The notes beneath the pieces are model-generated. The model searched no databases, was not told the DNA's origin, and saw only the letters and a program-made list of their open reading frames with translations. Shown piece by piece: positions 47,576 to 56,519 of a DNA stretch of 64,000 nucleotides. This DNA is from Candidatus Planktophila limnetica (GTDB lineage Bacteria; Actinomycetota; Actinomycetes; Nanopelagicales; Nanopelagicaceae): positions 1 to 64,000 of the forward strand of contig NZ_CP016782.1 of NCBI RefSeq assembly GCF_002288365.1, given 5' to 3'. The position numbers and the translations under genes are program-made. Numbering within the stretch: position 1 is the stretch's first letter; each line of letters begins with the position of its first letter.

Positions 47576-48970
47576 TTAACTGCGAATTGCAACTGCAAGG
47601 CTACGGAAGTCCTCAACCAATAGATCGATTTCTTTTTGACCATGCGCCAAGGAGATGAGCCACTGCTCATCGAGTCCTGGTGGCGTCATAATTCCGCGGT
47701 TAATTGACCAGAGCCATGAAAGCTCGGCAATTTTGAAATCAGTTGACTTGTAATCACGATAATTACGAACTGGTTCTGTTGACCAAGTGATGCAACCTTT
47801 CACACCAAAACCAACAGTATGTGCAGGCAATTCGAACTCTGAAATAATTTCAGAGATGCGGTTAAGTGCTTGCATATTGAATCCTTCTGCAACGCCGAGT
47901 GTTTCTGCAGTGCAAATCTTGTCAATTGCGCGAACACCAGCCATAGCAAGTGGGTTTCCGTTAAAAGTACCGAAGTGCGACATGCGCCCATCAGTTACGG
48001 CGTCCATGTACTTTTTCTTTCCGCCGAATGCAGCAACAGGAACTCCGCCGCCAATTGATTTAGCCAGAGTAATGAGATCTGGCTGAACACCTAGACGTTG
48101 CGCAGCACCTTGGGCACCTGCTGTAAGACCAGTCTTTACTTCATCGAAAATCAAAACGATTTCGTATTGATCGCAGAGTTCACGCACACGCTCGAGATAT
48201 CCAGCATCTGGCAGAACAATTGCGATGTTTTCAAGCACTGGCTCGACAACGAAGCAAGAAATCTTGTCCTTGTGTTTTGCAAATATGCGCTCGAGAGCTT
48301 CTGCATCGTTATAAGGAACAACGAATACATCGCCCACAACAGTTGAAGGATCGATTACCGCATTTGGATTCTGAGCATCTCCAGCTTGAGCAAGTGTTGG
48401 CTTGCATGAGACTGTCAGTGGGTCATAGCTACCGTGGTAACCACCTTCGACTTTAACCAGACCAGTTTTGCCAGTGAAAGCACGAGCAGTTCTAATCGCA
48501 TACATCGTTGATTCGGTGCCTGAGTTGGTGAAGCGAACTTGATCAAGGCTAAAGCGCCTACAGATTCGCTCTGCAGCATCTCTAGAAATCGGTGATGGGG
48601 TGACAAAGAGGGTTCCGACTTCCAGAGACTCTTTGATTTCCTGAACAACTTCTGGATTGAGGTGACCTGCAAGCATCGCTCCAAAGCCCATAGACAGATC
48701 GAGCACAGGGCGATCATCCATATCAACCATCCAGGCGCCTTTGGCTGACTTGATGGAGATTGGATATGGATCCCAATACTGGAAACTGGAAGGAACGCCC
48801 ATAGGAAATGTCTGAGCAGCTAATTTGTTTTCTTTTTCTGATCCTGATGTTCCCTCTTTGAAGCGGGCCCATTCTTGGTCTAGTAGTGCACCAACTTTAG
48901 ATTCAGATAGTGGCGTGGATGTTGCAGGGACATTTCTAAACGTTTGCGCATGATTCGCATGTGTTTTCAT
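47576..48970 (-). CDS. Class III PLP-dependent aminotransferase (HemL-like, not HemL)
   Basis: This 464-residue enzyme belongs to the glutamate-1-semialdehyde aminomutase-like group of class III aminotransferases. It has RFTNSGTESTMYAIR near residue 147, EGGYHGSYD near 177, IFDEVKTG near 277 and the PLP lysine in TLAKSIGGGVP near 305. The EGGYHGSYD segment and the long N-terminal extension differ from true HemL, so heme synthesis is unlikely; the amine donor and acceptor are unknown. TAGTTT 5 nt before the ATG on the minus strand could be a -10 element. Confidence 0.82.
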   Translation of the reverse strand: MKTHANHAQTFRNVPATSTPLSESKVGALLDQEWARFKEGTSGSEKENKLAAQTFPMGVPSSFQYWDPYPISIKSAKGAWMVDMDDRPVLDLSMGFGAMLAGHLNPEVVQEIKESLEVGTLFVTPSPISRDAAERICRRFSLDQVRFTNSGTESTMYAIRTARAFTGKTGLVKVEGGYHGSYDPLTVSCKPTLAQAGDAQNPNAVIDPSTVVGDVFVVPYNDAEALERIFAKHKDKISCFVVEPVLENIAIVLPDAGYLERVRELCDQYEIVLIFDEVKTGLTAGAQGAAQRLGVQPDLITLAKSIGGGVPVAAFGGKKKYMDAVTDGRMSHFGTFNGNPLAMAGVRAIDKICTAETLGVAEGFNMQALNRISEIISEFELPAHTVGFGVKGCITWSTEPVRNYRDYKSTDFKIAELSWLWSINRGIMTPPGLDEQWLISLAHGQKEIDLLVEDFRSLAVAIRS

Positions 48971-49122
48971 TTATCAAACTAGCTTCGCTTTGGATCTAGT
49001 ATTTCTAGAAATGAGCGAAACGGGCTCCTTTTCAGCAGCTTTATAAATAGTGAGTTTACCTGCTTTATTTTTTTAATCAACAATTGTTTTTATGCGTAAA
49101 ATTCGGACATTTTCTCGCGTGT

Positions 49123-49128
49123 TACAGT
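49123..49128 (+). promoter_or_regulatory. -10 element of leaderless vanY
   Basis: TACAGT lies 6 nt before ATG 49135. The following TTTTTC shows no ribosome binding site. The gap 48971-49122 holds A/T-rich sequence but no gene. Confidence 0.55.
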
Positions 49129-49134
49129 TTTTCT

Positions 49135-49749
49135 ATGTTTTTTATGGCCGTTTTGGTAATGGGCGCGGCCTCCCTTTTTGGACTTGCGGCCGATGAAATA
49201 AAGCCTGAAGAAAAACAAATAGTCCAAGAAATTAAATTTACCCCTGTTCATTGTTTTAATACACCGACACAAAAATTAGTAATTCGTCCTGATTTTGTTG
49301 GTTGTGTTATTGGCGAAGACCAACCACTAGGTGAAACAGAAATTGTTGAAGGTACTGATCGACCGGAAGAAATAAATCCACTTGTACTTGCGCGTTTTCT
49401 TAGTGCACAAGCTGCTGCAAAAGAATTGGGAATCGAATTGAGCATTGATTCTGGATATCGAAGTCCAGAAAAACAAAATTACTTATATCAGCGCGCAATT
49501 AAAACTTACAAAAGTGCAGAAGAAGCAATGAAGTGGGTTTTACCTTCAGATCTATCCAGACATCCCTGGGGTCTTGCATTGGATGTGAATCTCAACCACG
49601 ATAAATCTGGAGCAACGTGGTTAGAAGCCAATGGAGCCGCTTTTGGGCTCTGTCGTGTCTATGTAAACGAGTGGTGGCATTTTGAACCATTGACCGCACC
49701 AGGTGGAATCTGCCCGCCACTTCTGCCCGATGCATCACAAGTAAAGTAA
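49135..49749 (+). CDS. vanY: VanY-type D-alanyl-D-alanine carboxypeptidase
   Basis: VanY-family zinc peptidases trim the terminal D-alanine from peptidoglycan stem peptides. The 204-residue protein has an N-terminal membrane helix or signal (FFMAVLVMGAASLFGLA), then the zinc motif SRHPWGLALD near residue 142 and EWWHFE near 179. YRSPEKQ matches the conserved substrate region. Two cysteines near the N-terminus may bond outside the cell. I chose ATG 49135 because a -10 element sits at the correct leaderless distance; a longer frame to 49084 is not favoured. Confidence 0.87.
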   Translation: MFFMAVLVMGAASLFGLAADEIKPEEKQIVQEIKFTPVHCFNTPTQKLVIRPDFVGCVIGEDQPLGETEIVEGTDRPEEINPLVLARFLSAQAAAKELGIELSIDSGYRSPEKQNYLYQRAIKTYKSAEEAMKWVLPSDLSRHPWGLALDVNLNHDKSGATWLEANGAAFGLCRVYVNEWWHFEPLTAPGGICPPLLPDASQVK

Positions 49750-49758
49750 AGTGCAACC

Positions 49759-51180
49759 GTGAATAAGCCAACAATCATTCTTGCAACAAGTAATGGCGTT
49801 GGCATGGGTCACTTGGCGCGTGCAAGTGCTATCGCTTTAGCTCTAAAACCAATTGCTAATCCAATTATTGTTTCAATGGCAGGCGGAATTGCAGAAATCT
49901 CTGACTACATGGGAATTCGCACCGAATATATCCCTGGTCGCGATCGCGAGTGGATGACCCGAGATTTGTGGGATCAATACTTACGTGATCGACTTGTTGC
50001 ACTCGTTGAAGAAACAGATGCCAAACTCATTTCATTCGATGGCGTTGTTCCATACCCAGGTGTGATTGCAGCAAAAGTTAAAGCGCCACACATATCTTTA
50101 GTGTGGGTGCGCCGCGGTTTGTGGCAGAAAAAACCACAACGTTTTGTATTGGGATTGCAATCGGCGATGATGGATTACATCGTAGAGCCCGGAGATATTG
50201 CACGTTCATATGATCATGGTCCAACATCTACAAGAAAAGACGCGCAGCTAACTTCGCCTGTCTCTTTATTTCAAAAAGATACTGCGCTTTCACGCGAGGA
50301 ATCACGAAAAATTCTAGGTTTAGATCCCGATCGTCCAGCAGTATTAGTACAACTGGGCACAGGCGATAGTGATGTCAATGAAAAAATGACAGCAGCCCTA
50401 GCAGGACTTATTGGCTGGAAAGATCTACAAGTTGTTCTAACAAAGAAACCAATTGATAAAGATGGCAACTCTCTAGCACCAGAAGGCCTTGATCTAAAAG
50501 TTGTCCGTTACTTTCCTTTGGCACAAGTGCTACGTGCATTCGATGCAGGTGTGTGTGCAACTGGATATAACGGAGTGCACGAGCTATTGCCGGCGCAGAT
50601 CCCAACTGTCTTTGTCTCCAATATTCGCGGAACAGATGATCAAGAAGCACGCGCCAAGTGGTGTCACGACTTTGGTTTTGCTCTGCGCGCAGATCAAGCA
50701 GATTTGGCAGATATCACCGCAACAGTTGAGAAGTTACAAGATCCACAGGTGCGCACATCACTGAGCGCTAAGTGCGCAGAACTGGCTGAAGTTTCCGGAA
50801 GCACCGAGATAGCTCAGATTTTCTTAAAACTCATTGCAGATCAATCTGCCATCAAACCAGGGACACTTACCTACAAACGATTAATGCTTCAAGATCACAT
50901 CAATCGTGGAATGCGACATATTGCATACATTGGTCTTCGCCGTCTCGCACTTATCTATCGCAAATTTAGACCGCATCCAGATGCTGCAAAGATGGCAACG
51001 GTTGCACCTATTTTTAGTCAGATCACAGCAACGGCAGAACTACGAGATTTGATTAAGGGCGATGTCAGATTTGAACACATGATCGCTGGCGCATCGGACG
51101 CGTATAAAAAGCGCCGCCAAGAAATTGCACACACTGCCTATAACCCACCGCTTATTGCAATTAGAAAACGCAAGAACTAA
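49759..51180 (+). CDS. GT28/MurG-like glycosyltransferase
   Basis: This 473-residue protein has a GT-B fold like MurG and UDP-glycosyltransferases: GVGMGHLARASAIALAL near residue 13, VLVQLGTGDSDVN near 195, and the C-terminal donor-binding ATGYNGVHELL followed by PTVFVSN near 270-290. A basic C-terminal extension of about 100 residues follows. It begins 9 bp after vanY, so a cell-wall or glycolipid role is likely. The acceptor and donor cannot be told. It overlaps the end of kynA by 4 bp. Confidence 0.82.
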   Translation: MNKPTIILATSNGVGMGHLARASAIALALKPIANPIIVSMAGGIAEISDYMGIRTEYIPGRDREWMTRDLWDQYLRDRLVALVEETDAKLISFDGVVPYPGVIAAKVKAPHISLVWVRRGLWQKKPQRFVLGLQSAMMDYIVEPGDIARSYDHGPTSTRKDAQLTSPVSLFQKDTALSREESRKILGLDPDRPAVLVQLGTGDSDVNEKMTAALAGLIGWKDLQVVLTKKPIDKDGNSLAPEGLDLKVVRYFPLAQVLRAFDAGVCATGYNGVHELLPAQIPTVFVSNIRGTDDQEARAKWCHDFGFALRADQADLADITATVEKLQDPQVRTSLSAKCAELAEVSGSTEIAQIFLKLIADQSAIKPGTLTYKRLMLQDHINRGMRHIAYIGLRRLALIYRKFRPHPDAAKMATVAPIFSQITATAELRDLIKGDVRFEHMIAGASDAYKKRRQEIAHTAYNPPLIAIRKRKN

Positions 51181-51977
51181 AAGCGAGAACGAATCTCCCA
51201 TAAGTCTGCAAAGACTGGATTAAAGAGTGTGGAGCGCAAATACTCGGCGCCACTTGATCCGCCGGTGCCCATCTTTTGTCCAATAGTGCGTTCAACCATC
51301 TTCACGTGGCGATAGCGCCACTCTTGAATACCTTCATCGATATCTACTAAACGCTCACAAATCATCGCGCGCTCAGGATCGCTTTGGTGCACGGCGAGTA
51401 AAACATCTTGCACATTTTTATTTGCAACGTACTGCTCTGATTTATCGCGATTGATAATCGATGCTGGCATTGCGTGGCCAGCGTTGTGTAAATAAACAAG
51501 CGCTGAATCCCAGATTGAATTACCTGATGTGATTTCTGCAATATCTTTTTGGATATCTGGCGGTAAGTGCCCAGCCATTTTGCTATCGCGGCGGCCGAGT
51601 AAAGCTTCTACTTTTCTGAACTGGGCTGATTGGAATCCGCTCGATGAAGATAAATACCCGCGGAAAGAGTTAAATTGCAGAGGAGTCATTGTTTCTAAAA
51701 TATCGATCTGTGCCACACAGACTTTCATAATCGTGCGAATACGGCCCAAGATGGCAAGTGCGTAATGAGTATCGCCATCTTCGAGTGCGCGCTGTGCTTG
51801 TTTAAACTCATGGATTAACTGTTTAAACCACAACTCATATGTCTGGTGAATAATGATAAAGAGCATCTCATCGTGTTCTGGTCCATCAGAGAGTGGACGC
51901 TGCAGTTTTAATAACTCATCGACTGCAAGGTATGAGGTGTAGGTCAGTGCTGAATCGAAACTCTTTGATTCGCTCAT
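51177..51977 (-). CDS. kynA: Tryptophan 2,3-dioxygenase
   Basis: KynA opens the indole ring of tryptophan to give N-formylkynurenine using haem. The 266-residue protein has the family segments TYTSYLAVDELL, IHQTYELWFKQLIHE near residue 48 (with the conserved YELWF), the haem-contact FRGYLSSSSGFQSAQFRKVE in parts near 108-127, and MGTGGSSGAEYLR near 235. It overlaps kynU by 4 bp, so both are cotranscribed. A kynurenine formamidase gene is not in the window. Confidence 0.95.
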   Translation of the reverse strand: MSESKSFDSALTYTSYLAVDELLKLQRPLSDGPEHDEMLFIIIHQTYELWFKQLIHEFKQAQRALEDGDTHYALAILGRIRTIMKVCVAQIDILETMTPLQFNSFRGYLSSSSGFQSAQFRKVEALLGRRDSKMAGHLPPDIQKDIAEITSGNSIWDSALVYLHNAGHAMPASIINRDKSEQYVANKNVQDVLLAVHQSDPERAMICERLVDIDEGIQEWRYRHVKMVERTIGQKMGTGGSSGAEYLRSTLFNPVFADLWEIRSRF

Positions 51978-53248
51978 GTGACTCGTGATCCGCCTTCTTT
52001 GACCTTCTCGTATTGGCGCGTGGAAACTAAATCTCTGATTCGCTCAAAACCATCCCAGACTTCAATGTATGAGGTTGGAAGAGGTGAGATTGCTAAGCGA
52101 ATTGAATTAGGTGTGCGGTAATCAGGAATCACATTGGCAAATTCGCGAAGTGCAACGCAGATACGCGCAGCATCAGGATGAACTAAAGAAATATGTCCAC
52201 CGCGCTCTTTTGCATCGCGCGAAGTATTTAACTGCATCCCAAGAGGTGCCAGCCACGCATCGTATAAATCAATCATCATCTGAGTACCAACTGCTGCTTT
52301 GTGCGCAATTTTGTCGATACCTGCTTCTTTAATTATTTCAAAAGATGCTTTGATGCAGCGCAGACCAATCAAAGAAGGACTAGCAATTTGAAAACCACGG
52401 ATGCCATCAGCTTTTTCAAAGACCGGTCCCATTCCAAATTGATCTGCCTGTGAGAACCAACCTTGAATCGGAACTTGTAACTCTTTTTGTATTTTCTTTG
52501 ACACATACAACCAGGCAGGGGCTCCCGGTCCAGAGTTTCCATATTTATATGTGCAGCCAACAGCTAAGTCCACACCGCTTGCATCAAAGTTCATTTCAAT
52601 TGCGCCCACTGCGTGGCTGGCATCCCAGAGAACTAATCCACCGTGAGAGCGAACTAGATCAGTAATTGATTTAATGTCTGTGCGAGCACCAGAGCGATAT
52701 TGGATTACTTCAAGAGTTACCAGGGCAACGTCATCATTGAGGTATGGCGCAAGAATGTCGGCGGTGATGCGCTCATGCTTAATCACTCCAGCACTTTCAT
52801 TATCGATTAAAACCAAATTCATTCCAAAATCTTTTGCGATTCCATCTAAAATGTATCGATCAGTTGGAAAATTAGCGGTGTCAGTAATAATTGTTTTACG
52901 CCCCGGACGAGCCTTAATTGCAGCCATGGCGAGCTGATAGAAATTAACAGATGTTGTGTCGCACGCAAGTACTTGTCCCTTTGCAGCGCCAAGAGTTGCT
53001 TCACCGATTAAATCTCCCACTGGTTGTGCTTCATCAACCCAGTGGCTCCAGCCCGTAACAACTTCTGGGCCCCATTCTTTGGTTAATAAATCATTGACAG
53101 CAACAACAGTTGCATGGGGTAGTCGACCGAGTGAATTTCCATCTAAATAACACATTGCAGGGTCAGTAACCACGAACTTTGATTTAAAATGTGCCAGTGG
53201 ATCGTTCTTATCTAGATCCAGGGCGTATTGGCGGTCAGTGACGTTCAT
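51974..53248 (-). CDS. kynU: Kynureninase
   Basis: KynU converts kynurenine to anthranilate and alanine with PLP. The 424-residue protein has YLDGNSLGRLPHAT near residue 34, the WDASHAVGA segment near 214, and the PLP lysine in CTYKYGNSGPGAPAW near 240. Together with KynA it turns tryptophan to anthranilate once formylkynurenine is hydrolysed. TACCTT on the minus strand (53255-53260) is 6 nt before the ATG, so the mRNA is probably leaderless. Confidence 0.95.
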   Translation of the reverse strand: MNVTDRQYALDLDKNDPLAHFKSKFVVTDPAMCYLDGNSLGRLPHATVVAVNDLLTKEWGPEVVTGWSHWVDEAQPVGDLIGEATLGAAKGQVLACDTTSVNFYQLAMAAIKARPGRKTIITDTANFPTDRYILDGIAKDFGMNLVLIDNESAGVIKHERITADILAPYLNDDVALVTLEVIQYRSGARTDIKSITDLVRSHGGLVLWDASHAVGAIEMNFDASGVDLAVGCTYKYGNSGPGAPAWLYVSKKIQKELQVPIQGWFSQADQFGMGPVFEKADGIRGFQIASPSLIGLRCIKASFEIIKEAGIDKIAHKAAVGTQMMIDLYDAWLAPLGMQLNTSRDAKERGGHISLVHPDAARICVALREFANVIPDYRTPNSIRLAISPLPTSYIEVWDGFERIRDLVSTRQYEKVKEGGSRVT

Positions 53249-53254
53249 GGTTGA

Positions 53255-53264
53255 AAGGTACGCT
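53255..53264. promoter_or_regulatory. Overlapping -10 elements of divergent kynU and ABC-F genes
   Basis: On the minus strand TACCTT (53255-53260) is 6 nt before the kynU ATG. On the plus strand TACGCT (53259-53264) is 8 nt before the ABC-F ATG at 53273. The two -10 boxes share the central TA, so both RNA polymerases could not bind at once. Start codons are 24 bp apart. Confidence 0.55.
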
Positions 53265-53272
53265 CTGTCACC

Positions 53273-55042
53273 ATGGCGCGCAATCTTCTTAATTTAGAGG
53301 AAGTCTCAAAGGCTTTCGATATTCGCGCGCTCCTAGATGGCGTATCACTTGGTATCTCAGAGGCAGATCGCATCGGAATTGTTGGAAGAAATGGCAGCGG
53401 CAAGAGCACACTGATGAAAATTATGTCTGGCGCTGAATCACCAGATGCGGGACGCGTAACTAAATCAAATGAGACAAATATTGGTCTGCTCTCACAAGTA
53501 GATAACGCACCAGCGGATGCAACTGTGCGAGATGTTGTACTTGGCAATAAACCAACGCATGAGTGGGCAAGTGATTCTGGAATCCGTGAAGTATTTATCG
53601 GTTTATTTGGTGGCTTTGATGATCACCTCTTTGAAAGAAAATTTGGGACTCTTTCAGGCGGAGAGCGCAGACGTGTGGGACTTGCACGGTTATTAATCGA
53701 TGATCTTGATTTAATTTTGCTCGATGAGCCAACCAATCACCTAGATGTTGAAGGCGTTGCATGGCTTGCCAATCATTTGTTATCACGTAAATCTTTAGCG
53801 CTCGCGGTAATCACCCACGATCGATGGTTTTTAGATGCTGTCACTGAGCGCACATGGGAAGTAGTTGGCGGCAGAGTCGAAGAGTATGACGGCGGATATT
53901 CCGCATTCGTTCTAGCTAAAGCAGAGCGTGCTCGCCAAGCAAATGCAATGGATGCTCGTCGCAATAACTTAATTCGCAAGGAATTAGCGTGGCTACGCCG
54001 CGGCGCCCCTGCTCGAACAACTAAACCAAAGTTTCGAGTAGATGCAGCCAATGAATTGATCTCTGCAGAGCCGGCGCCCCGTGATCAAGGCGAACTACTT
54101 AAATTTGCACGTAATAGGTTAGGTAACACTGTGTATGAATCACACCATGTGCAGCTGCGCGCTGGTGAGAAATTACTACTCGATGATTTGTATTGGAATA
54201 TTGGACCAGGTGATCGAATTGGAATCGTTGGTATCAACGGTGCTGGCAAAACAACTTTGATGCGCATGTTGACCGGTGAATTACAACCTACGGCCGGCAA
54301 GTTTGTTACAGGCGTAACTGTTAAAGCAGCCTTTCTCACACAGCACTTACACGAATTAGATCCAACGTGGCGGGTACTAGAAGCGGTTGAAAAGATTGCA
54401 AACCATGTGGAGTTAGGAAATGGAAAGTCGTTGTCGGCATCCCAACTATGTGAGCGATTGGGATTTGACCGCGATTTACAGTGGACACCAATTCGTGATC
54501 TCTCTGGTGGTGAAAAGCGTCGCCTGCAGCTCACGCGCTTGTTAATGGATAGCCCTAACGTTTTATTACTAGATGAGCCAACAAATGATTTTGATATCGA
54601 AACGCTGACGGAGTTAGAAGACTTATTAGATAGCTATGGCGGCACGTTAATTGTTGTTTCCCACGATAGATATTTCCTTGAACGAGTCTGTGATCGCTTT
54701 GTTGGCTTATTAGGCGATGGAGCGCTGCGAGATTTACCGCGCGGTGTTGATCAATACCTCGAGCAACGTCGCGATGCTCTGAGTAACAATAAATCAGGCT
54801 CAACGAATAAAAGCACATCAAGTGCTGCCGAGCAGAGACAACTGAAAAAAGATGTGGCGCGACTTGAAAAACAATTGGTGAAATTAGATGAACAGATCAG
54901 CGCCTTGGTGGAAGAACAAAGCAGTGCCGCATTTGATGCGCCGCGACTCATAGAAATCACTTCAAAACTCGAAGAATTGCGTGGGGATAAGAACACGAAA
55001 GAAGAAGAGTGGCTTCATGCCACAACTGCGCTAGATATTTGA
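53273..55042 (+). CDS. ABC-F family ATPase (Uup/EttA-like)
   Basis: ABC-F proteins act on the ribosome or confer antibiotic protection, without membrane domains. The 589-residue protein has two ABC domains: Walker A GRNGSGKST, signature LSGGERRRVGLA and LLDEPTNHLD in the first; Walker A GINGAGKTT, LSGGEKRRLQL and LLLDEPTNDFD in the second. A lysine-rich linker lies between them. The C-terminus (about 515-585) is a likely coiled coil, typical of Uup. The exact role cannot be told. Confidence 0.93.
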   Translation: MARNLLNLEEVSKAFDIRALLDGVSLGISEADRIGIVGRNGSGKSTLMKIMSGAESPDAGRVTKSNETNIGLLSQVDNAPADATVRDVVLGNKPTHEWASDSGIREVFIGLFGGFDDHLFERKFGTLSGGERRRVGLARLLIDDLDLILLDEPTNHLDVEGVAWLANHLLSRKSLALAVITHDRWFLDAVTERTWEVVGGRVEEYDGGYSAFVLAKAERARQANAMDARRNNLIRKELAWLRRGAPARTTKPKFRVDAANELISAEPAPRDQGELLKFARNRLGNTVYESHHVQLRAGEKLLLDDLYWNIGPGDRIGIVGINGAGKTTLMRMLTGELQPTAGKFVTGVTVKAAFLTQHLHELDPTWRVLEAVEKIANHVELGNGKSLSASQLCERLGFDRDLQWTPIRDLSGGEKRRLQLTRLLMDSPNVLLLDEPTNDFDIETLTELEDLLDSYGGTLIVVSHDRYFLERVCDRFVGLLGDGALRDLPRGVDQYLEQRRDALSNNKSGSTNKSTSSAAEQRQLKKDVARLEKQLVKLDEQISALVEEQSSAAFDAPRLIEITSKLEELRGDKNTKEEEWLHATTALDI

Positions 55043-55043
55043 G

Positions 55044-55049
55044 TAAAAT
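55044..55049 (+). promoter_or_regulatory. -10 element of leaderless UPF0114 gene
   Basis: TAAAAT starts 2 bp after the ABC-F stop and lies 7 nt before ATG 55057. No ribosome binding site is visible in TTCGCCC. Confidence 0.45.
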
Positions 55050-55056
55050 TTCGCCC

Positions 55057-55587
55057 ATGAACAAAGTCGTACACACAATCGAAGTCGTCCTCTTCCGCGC
55101 TCGCTGGTTACTGGCACCTCTTTATATTGGCCTGGTTGGAACGCTTGTATTACTTGCCTATCGATTTGTTATCGAATTCATCCACCTTGCACAACACATC
55201 GGTGATTCAGATGCCAGCACCTTTACTTTAGATTTATTGGCTCTACTTGATCTAACCCTTCTAGCAAATCTCATTCTTATGGTGATTTTTGCAGGATATG
55301 AAAACTTCGTCTCTCGCATTGATGCTGCTGCAGATTCCACTGATCGCCCACACTGGATGGGAACAATTGACTTCAGTGGACTTAAAATCAAATTAATTGG
55401 TTCACTCGTTGCAATCTCTGTGATCGAATTGCTTAAAGACTTTATTGAACTCTCAGGAGAAGCCGAAGTTGGAGAAGGCACAATTTGGCGAATCGCTATT
55501 CACCTAACATTTGTCGCATCTGGAGTTCTCTTTGCACTGATGGATTGGATTGCAGATAAGCGGGAGTTCAACGGTACGCATTCGTAA
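55057..55587 (+). CDS. UPF0114 (YqhA-family) membrane protein
   Basis: This 176-residue protein belongs to the UPF0114/YqhA family, whose function is not established. It has about four hydrophobic helices, with LLAPLYIGLVGTLVLLAYRF near residue 17, NLILMVIFAGYENFVSRID near 76, and GTIDFSGLKIKLIGSLVAIS near 103. I chose ATG 55057 because the earlier frame is short and not conserved. It overlaps the next gene by one base (TAATG). Confidence 0.85.
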   Translation: MNKVVHTIEVVLFRARWLLAPLYIGLVGTLVLLAYRFVIEFIHLAQHIGDSDASTFTLDLLALLDLTLLANLILMVIFAGYENFVSRIDAAADSTDRPHWMGTIDFSGLKIKLIGSLVAISVIELLKDFIELSGEAEVGEGTIWRIAIHLTFVASGVLFALMDWIADKREFNGTHS

Positions 55588-56519
55588 TGCGCCTTGATTT
55601 ACTTGCAGCGCTCTCAGGAATCCTTATCTCCATGCAAGCGCGAGCAAATGGTGAGCTCTCCCTTCGCTTAAACAACGGATTACAAGCCGCGTTTATCTCA
55701 TTTAGTTCAGGTTTACTGATCATTGCCATTATTTCTATCTTTAGTCCAACAATAAAAAGTGGCGCAAAGCGATTGCGCGCAGCAGTTGTTGCAAAAGAGA
55801 TTGCGCCATGGACACTCTTTGCTGGCGCACTCGGTGGGGCATTTGTCGCCGTGCAAACACAAATCGTTCCTTTAATTGGTGTTGCTATTTATTCAGTGGC
55901 ATCAATTGCAGGACAGGGCGCCACATCTCTGATTGTCGATCGCATTGGATTAACCGGCGGTGGTAAAAAACCAATTAGTCCACGCCGTATTACGGCCGCG
56001 GTTGTGACCGTGCTGGCAGTTCTGGTCTCTGTTCTAGATCGCATTGACGCAAAAGATTTATCATTTATTGCAGTTGTTTTAGCCGGTGTAGCGGGTGCCA
56101 TCGTTGGTGTGCAGCGGGCAATGAACGGGCTAATCAATGAACACTCCAAGCAGAGCTTTACAACATCTCTTCTTAATTTCATTATGGGCTCTAGCGTTTT
56201 GGGAATAGCGTTGTTAGTTGCGGTCGCAATTGGAAAAGTTGAATTTGTGCCTCTTCCTGCTGGTCCTTGGTGGATCTATATGGGCGGAACAATCGGTGTT
56301 ATTTATATTGCATTTACTTCCACAATCGTGCAGCACCTAGGAGTTTTGACCTTCACGTTATTTAGCACAGGCGGACAGTTAGTCGGTGCGCTCTTAATTG
56401 ATATTTATTCACCGACTAAAGGAGTCAGCGTCTCTGCTTACTTAGTTAGCGGAATTGTTATGACTTTTCTTGGGGTTCTTGTGGGCGGCGTGAATAGTTC
56501 CAAACCATTGAAACGATAG
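55587..56519 (+). CDS. DMT-type transporter, fused tandem DUF606 (YdcZ)
   Basis: This 310-residue membrane protein is a tandem of two DUF606-type units, each about 150 residues and five helices. Unit 1 starts LLAALSGILISMQARANGEL and has WTLFAGALGGAFVAVQTQ; unit 2 has LAGVAGAIVGVQRAMNGLIN and WWIYMGGTIGVIYIAFTS. The two units carry matched glycine patterns. DUF606 proteins belong to the drug/metabolite transporter superfamily. The substrate is unknown. Its last 62 bp overlap the end of the convergent dedA gene. Confidence 0.87.
   Translation: MRLDLLAALSGILISMQARANGELSLRLNNGLQAAFISFSSGLLIIAIISIFSPTIKSGAKRLRAAVVAKEIAPWTLFAGALGGAFVAVQTQIVPLIGVAIYSVASIAGQGATSLIVDRIGLTGGGKKPISPRRITAAVVTVLAVLVSVLDRIDAKDLSFIAVVLAGVAGAIVGVQRAMNGLINEHSKQSFTTSLLNFIMGSSVLGIALLVAVAIGKVEFVPLPAGPWWIYMGGTIGVIYIAFTSTIVQHLGVLTFTLFSTGGQLVGALLIDIYSPTKGVSVSAYLVSGIVMTFLGVLVGGVNSSKPLKR

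Noticed and set aside
47576-48970. HemL (glutamate-1-semialdehyde aminomutase)
   Set aside because: The EGGYHGSYD segment, long N-terminal extension and lack of neighbouring heme genes do not fit HemL.
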